Part shown: one piece after another, positions 60,430 through 64,000 of the stretch
Numbering within the stretch: position 1 is the first letter of the stretch
How the letters are laid out: every line of letters starts with the position of its first letter
Source of the DNA: DASZRZ01 sp963732925
GTDB taxonomy: Bacteria > Acidobacteriota > Terriglobia > Terriglobales > Acidobacteriaceae
DNA: 64,000 nucleotides
Reading direction: 5' to 3'
Assembly (NCBI GenBank): GCA_963732925.1
Contig: CAVTBJ010000012.1
Coordinates: 124,001-188,000 of the forward strand
Made by a program: the position numbers and the translations under genes
The notes under the pieces: model-generated
Seen by the model: only the letters and a program-made list of their open reading frames with translations
Database searches by the model: none
Told to the model about the DNA's origin: nothing

Positions 60430-62175
60430 TCAGTTCGATTTTCGCTTCTTGAGCCCTACGTAATCGGTTAAGTGGCCCACTCGTTCCTCTGCTATTTGTC
60501 GACACTCCTCGTCAGGGTCTTCCCAGGCGTGCTTCAGAACCTCTTTGTCATCAAAGGGGTCGCATGAGCGAATGACTTCTGCTCTTAGCCATTTAGTATC
60601 GTTTTCTTTTCCAGACCCCAGCAGGCGATTGTAGGCTGCCAACTTCACTTCCGGTGTCGTCTGGATGTACTTCAAAAATACATAGGGTACCGGCGGCTTA
60701 TCAATCCACCTATCAAGAGCCAATTCCCACATCCGTCCGTACTCCTCGAAAGGCGAGTTCGCATCTCCGTCCACAGCCCACACCCCTCTTCCGGTGCGCC
60801 TGCTGCTAGTGATGAGCCGAGGGTTCTGTCCAGCCGCTGCAAGTATCTCGACATGTTGACTGACGCTGATCTCAAGTTCTTCGGATGACGTCTCCATGAG
60901 TGCGACCACATACTTCAACGATAAATTTGGGTTTCGCATCAGGCCGAGGCGTTCCAATTGTGAGAGTCCCTTAAAATGTTCTTTCCAATTGTCAGAAATC
61001 CATATCATGCTCCAGGGTAGCTGGTGGCAGTTTGGGTTGCTCCATAGTGCTGCCTTAACGATTGGGGAGCGATCGCCAAGGAGCGCCGGTTCATAGTTTT
61101 TGATTTCGACGGGATTTTGCCAATCGGAATAGTCCTTGAAATCAGTGTTGAGATGACCGGCAGCCCATGCCCGCACGTACTCGCTTTGATCGGCATAAAT
61201 GACATCAAGAAATTCGCTTCTGATCCACGTGCCGTTGTTCCATAGGTGCCGCAGGTATTCCTTTCGGTGATGCGAATCCGCCATCGATCTATATTCCTCG
61301 ATAAACATCTGCGTCATGTACTCGTCTGCGCCATTCTGTGGCGATGGATTTTCTAACGGAGCTCGCTCCTCCTGGCGCGAAATGTCTGCCGGGAACCCAT
61401 CGTCAAACCAGCCGTACGAAAGTGGTTTAGTAACCAATTTCTGCGCGGCCTTGATATCCTTCAGCTCGGTCTGTAAAAACTCCGCGAGCACCGATTGATG
61501 TTTCCCTATTTCATGCGTCTTCGATGCAGCATACGCGGCAAGCACCAGAATGCAGATAACGAGGAAGAAAAACACTGTATCCTCCTTGATTTTCCCAGAT
61601 GCCATTACAAAATTGCCCTTTAAGTCCCAGGTGCGATGTGGTCGTAACCTTGAAACAAACTTCTCCGAGTTGGGCATCTGCTTGAGATCCACGGGGATTT
61701 TAACGAATTGCTCGTCTTCGTCTGAGAGAAGCCAAATTAAGCGGTAGAGAGCGTGCCGAATGCGTTCCGGGTTGTTTTGCTCCGCTTCGGCCAACTCTGC
61801 CTTAGCCCCTTCAATTCCACGTCTCGCCGCCGCGAGGGTGACGGAATTATTGGCTGCTGTTCTAGTGGGGTGTGCCAGCTCGCTTAAAGCAGCATACCCG
61901 TCGACAAACGGCTTGAACTCGGCAGGGATTGCCTTGCTCGAATTGTAGGGTCTGACTCCGCAGAGGAAATGTCGGATCTGTTCTGGGATGTGGCAGGTTA
62001 CGATGAGCCGTCGCTTCGACTTGTCGTTGAGATGGCGGGCAATCTTGACGAAAGGGGAGTTAACAATTTTGCAATACTGATCGAGAGAGCGGTTCCCCGT
62101 TTTGCGTTCGCAAATCCCGGCTTCGCCAAAGATTTCCTTCTCAACTTTGCAGGTGAACGGAGGAGAGAATGGCAA
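60430..62175 (-). CDS. Membrane protein with HEAT-like C-terminal region
   Basis: Up to 581 aa; the start is unsettled (TTG 62175 gives the full frame; ATG 61605 would begin just before the helix). A helical N-terminal part (GYAALSELAHPTRTAANN, GIEGAKAELAEAEQN), one membrane helix (VFFFLVICILVLAAYAA), then a long helical region with HEAT-like units (SEYVRAWAAGHLNTDFKDYS, SPIVKAALWSNPNCH, ECRQIAEERVGHLTDYVGL). Codons are A/T-richer than core genes, suggesting acquisition. It is divergent from a 57-aa gene. Function unknown. Confidence 0.55.
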   Translation of the reverse strand: MPFSPPFTCKVEKEIFGEAGICERKTGNRSLDQYCKIVNSPFVKIARHLNDKSKRRLIVTCHIPEQIRHFLCGVRPYNSSKAIPAEFKPFVDGYAALSELAHPTRTAANNSVTLAAARRGIEGAKAELAEAEQNNPERIRHALYRLIWLLSDEDEQFVKIPVDLKQMPNSEKFVSRLRPHRTWDLKGNFVMASGKIKEDTVFFFLVICILVLAAYAASKTHEIGKHQSVLAEFLQTELKDIKAAQKLVTKPLSYGWFDDGFPADISRQEERAPLENPSPQNGADEYMTQMFIEEYRSMADSHHRKEYLRHLWNNGTWIRSEFLDVIYADQSEYVRAWAAGHLNTDFKDYSDWQNPVEIKNYEPALLGDRSPIVKAALWSNPNCHQLPWSMIWISDNWKEHFKGLSQLERLGLMRNPNLSLKYVVALMETSSEELEISVSQHVEILAAAGQNPRLITSSRRTGRGVWAVDGDANSPFEEYGRMWELALDRWIDKPPVPYVFLKYIQTTPEVKLAAYNRLLGSGKENDTKWLRAEVIRSCDPFDDKEVLKHAWEDPDEECRQIAEERVGHLTDYVGLKKRKSN

Positions 62176-62342
62176 AAGCTTTCGCTTCCCAGGCTCTCAG
62201 CTTCGGTCGCGGTCAAGCATTTGCAGGAAACCCAGAAGATTACATGGCCCAACGAACGAAAGAATTCGCGGCTAAGGTAGCCGCTTTCCCGGATGAAGCC
62301 GGTCTTGAAGACTTGGCGAGAGCGCTTCGTAAGTTCACTTGA
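62169..62342 (+). CDS. Small 57-aa protein
   Basis: ATG 62169 with GGAGGAG just upstream. The protein (MAKAFASQALSFGRGQAFAG, then NPEDYMAQRTKEFAAKV to RALRKFT) is helical and slightly basic, with good coding character. If real, it limits how far the divergent HEAT-like gene can extend, since their 5' ends overlap at 62175. Function unknown. Confidence 0.5.
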   Translation: MAKAFASQALSFGRGQAFAGNPEDYMAQRTKEFAAKVAAFPDEAGLEDLARALRKFT

Positions 62343-62467
62343 TAACATGTCAACTGTTGAACATTTTGGGTCTCAGTGTGAGTAGACACCAAACGATTTG
62401 AAGGAGAGGACGCTACGATGGCTGGAGCCGGTTATGTACTCTCCCTGTAAACTGTCGGTCTAAGTCG

Positions 62468-62833
62468 ATGCGCATGTTCGTCGCTGTCACTGACAAAGAC
62501 TGGTTTTCACTTCATTCTTCCAATCCGAATGTGGAGGAAGTAAACTTTTGGCGGCCCTCGCCAGATGCGGCATTCAAGGCACTACAACCTGGTGAACCAC
62601 TGCTTTTCAAACTTCACGCACCAGACAATTTCATCGTTGGAGTCGGCTTTTTTGCTCGGTTTCTACAGCTCCCTGTCGATCTCGCTTGGGAAACATTCGG
62701 CGAGGCGAATGGCGCGCGTTCCAAATCCCGCGGGTGTTTGACCCTGCGGCTGCAACCCCGTAAACTTATACAAATTGCGCTCGCCCGCGTCTCCCAGAGG
62801 GCACGCGAACTCGTTGCCGGGACCCCAGGTTGA
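62468..62833 (+). pseudogene. Truncated HNH-endonuclease-type gene (N-terminal domain only)
   Basis: The first 80 residues (FVAVTDKDWFSLHSSNPNVE, EVNFWRPSP, ALQPGEPLLFKLHAPDNFIV, VDLAWETFGEANGARS) match the conserved N-terminal domain of many HNH restriction-like endonucleases. After that point the protein character stops and the frame ends at 62833. The HNH catalytic half is absent, so the gene is broken. An orphan ribosome site plus a 10-codon frame lies just upstream (62418-62450). Confidence 0.6.
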
Positions 62834-62897
62834 CCCATCACGAACAACAACGGCGCGCGATGACCCCCAGGCCCCGCAGGAGGTCTTTACTCGGGAT

Positions 62898-64000
62898 ATG
62901 ACCGCTTGGTATCACCTCTGGCGATTGCGCCGCCTGCGCGCAGCCGTGTCCTTGCTGCTGTTCGTGTGCGCCGGGATCTCCCCGGCGGCGTTTTCGCAAA
63001 GCACTTCCAAAATCACCCTCGACAACAGCGAAACCGTATTCACGGTAATCGCCGCCATGAACCACTGCGGCTACGATCAGGGGCTGGGCGAATCCAACCC
63101 GGTGCGGGTGCAGGTACGAACCGCAATCGACAAGTCAGTGGCCGCGTCCGCCGAAGCCAAGGCCGCCAGCGCCGAGATGTGCGACTTCTACCATGAGCAT
63201 CAGCAGGCGGACCCCAGCCGCACGCTGTCCCAATATGTCTCCCTGGCGCTGAATATGGGCGCCGCCCCCGAGTTTCCCCTGAACGTCAAGGAATCGGAAT
63301 TGCCCCCGGACGCGGCCTATGTGCTGGGATTCCGTCTTCTGGTGCAGCGTTTTTATAAGGCGGCCAACCTGCACCGCATCTGGCAGTATCACCAGGACCA
63401 GTACGAGGCCCTCGTAGACCGCTACCACGAGCCGGTTTCCAAGCTTCTGACCAGCACGGATATTTACCTCCGCATGCCCATCAGCGGCTACCTGGGACGC
63501 ACTTTCCTGGTGATTCTGGAACCCATGGTGGCGCCCGGGCAGGTGAACGCGCGCAATTACGGGACGGATTACTTCCTGGTGCTTTCGCCCCAGCATGGGC
63601 AGATTCCGCTCGACACCGTGCGGCACACGTATCTGCACTTTGTGCTGGACCCGCTGATGCTCAAGAAGGCTTACCTGGTGCAGAAGCTGCAGCCGCTGCT
63701 CGCTACCGTGCAATCGGCGCCCATGGATCATATGTTTAAGGCGGATATGGGACTGCTGACCACCGAGTCCCTCATTCGCGCGGTGGAGGATCGTCTCGAT
63801 CATCCCGGCAAACAAGGCGAAGCGGCTCGTGATAAGGCGCTGGCCGAGGACGAGTCCAGCGGCTTTATTCTTGCGCGGTTCTTTGACAACGCTCTGGCCA
63901 GCTTCGAGCAGGGACAACTCGGGCTGCGCGAGGCTCTGCCCGACTGGCTGTACTATATGAACGTGAGCGCCGAGCGCAAGCGGGCGCAGAGCATTGTGTT
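62898..64000 (+). CDS. Secreted protein of unknown function (3' end outside window)
   Basis: Open from ATG 62898 to the window edge, 367 codons so far. AGGAGG lies about 14 nt upstream. A signal peptide (VSLLLFVCAGISPAAFSQ) is followed by a mostly helical exported region: TVFTVIAAMNHCGYDQGLGE, QYVSLALNMGAAPEFPL, YLRMPISGYLGRTFLVILEP, FFDNALASFEQGQLGLREAL. It resembles secreted acidobacterial proteins that lead into TPR repeats, but no repeat is complete within the window. Function unknown. Confidence 0.7.
   Translation, partial: MTAWYHLWRLRRLRAAVSLLLFVCAGISPAAFSQSTSKITLDNSETVFTVIAAMNHCGYDQGLGESNPVRVQVRTAIDKSVAASAEAKAASAEMCDFYHEHQQADPSRTLSQYVSLALNMGAAPEFPLNVKESELPPDAAYVLGFRLLVQRFYKAANLHRIWQYHQDQYEALVDRYHEPVSKLLTSTDIYLRMPISGYLGRTFLVILEPMVAPGQVNARNYGTDYFLVLSPQHGQIPLDTVRHTYLHFVLDPLMLKKAYLVQKLQPLLATVQSAPMDHMFKADMGLLTTESLIRAVEDRLDHPGKQGEAARDKALAEDESSGFILARFFDNALASFEQGQLGLREALPDWLYYMNVSAERKRAQSIV

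Noticed and set aside
1..64000. CRISPR arrays, rRNA genes and replication origin
   Set aside because: No regularly spaced repeats, rRNA-like sequence or DnaA-box cluster was seen.

Overview
The window looks like chromosomal DNA of a soil-type Acidobacteriota (Terriglobia/Koribacter-like). It is G+C-rich. It carries Ig-like secreted proteins ending in a membrane segment followed by a Gly-Cys-Gly-Gly-Gly motif, a DUF6599 protein, an Oar-like TonB-dependent protein, MerR-TPR and AMIN-amidase fusions, and a PEP-CTERM protein. This assignment is inferred from gene families; no rRNA is present to confirm it.

Layout. 1-4.1 kb: two tandem secreted GH71/GH99-like proteins with a tiny orphan histidine-kinase-like gene between them. 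4.4-9.3 kb: tRNA-Leu, small membrane or unknown proteins, a single-domain response regulator, a site-2 protease and a GlcG-type protein. 9.5-29.4 kb: a conserved core with an M48 protease, a ClpB-D2-like ATPase, a DUF4015 glycosidase, ilvE (frameshifted), pilT, recX, a PAS histidine kinase, alaS, an MscS channel, a lytic transglycosylase, an AMIN amidase, DUF6599, a strong orphan promoter-terminator pair (candidate small RNA), tRNA-Thr and a MerR-TPR protein.

29.5-34.8 kb is a decayed mobile region. An integrase gene starts 1 bp from the 3' end of tRNA-Arg. It is interrupted by a 2.4-kb IS1595-family element that has matching 8-bp target duplications, near-perfect inverted repeats and three cargo genes (one DUF3800). 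Beyond it lie truncated HlyD, PEP-CTERM and integrase pieces. A perfect CRP-type palindrome sits between two divergent genes here. 34.8-37.5 kb holds a PEP-CTERM protein, an iron-permease-like protein, a PilZ-like protein and a methyltransferase. 37.8-41.5 kb is a fucosylation islet (fucosyltransferase-like gene, gmd, fcl) bounded by tRNA-Ala(GGC) and a 41-bp degenerate copy of its 3' half, as expected for a tRNA-targeted integration.

41.6-64 kb: small secreted proteins, an ECF sigma/anti-sigma pair, an SDR with two Gfo/Idh/MocA oxidoreductases, an ammonium transporter operon preceded by a good sigma-54 promoter and closed by a strong terminator, an Oar-like receptor, a methyltransferase, an AraC regulator, DUF4242, a peroxiredoxin, DUF5652, a MITE-like repeat, a large secreted helical protein, and an A+T-richer stretch with a HEAT-like membrane protein, a 57-aa gene and a truncated HNH-type gene. 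A secreted protein runs off the right edge.

Four conserved genes (ilvE, the transposase, a Gfo/Idh oxidoreductase and amt) each contain one extra C/G that breaks the frame. This may mean consensus sequence errors rather than four independent pseudogenes.
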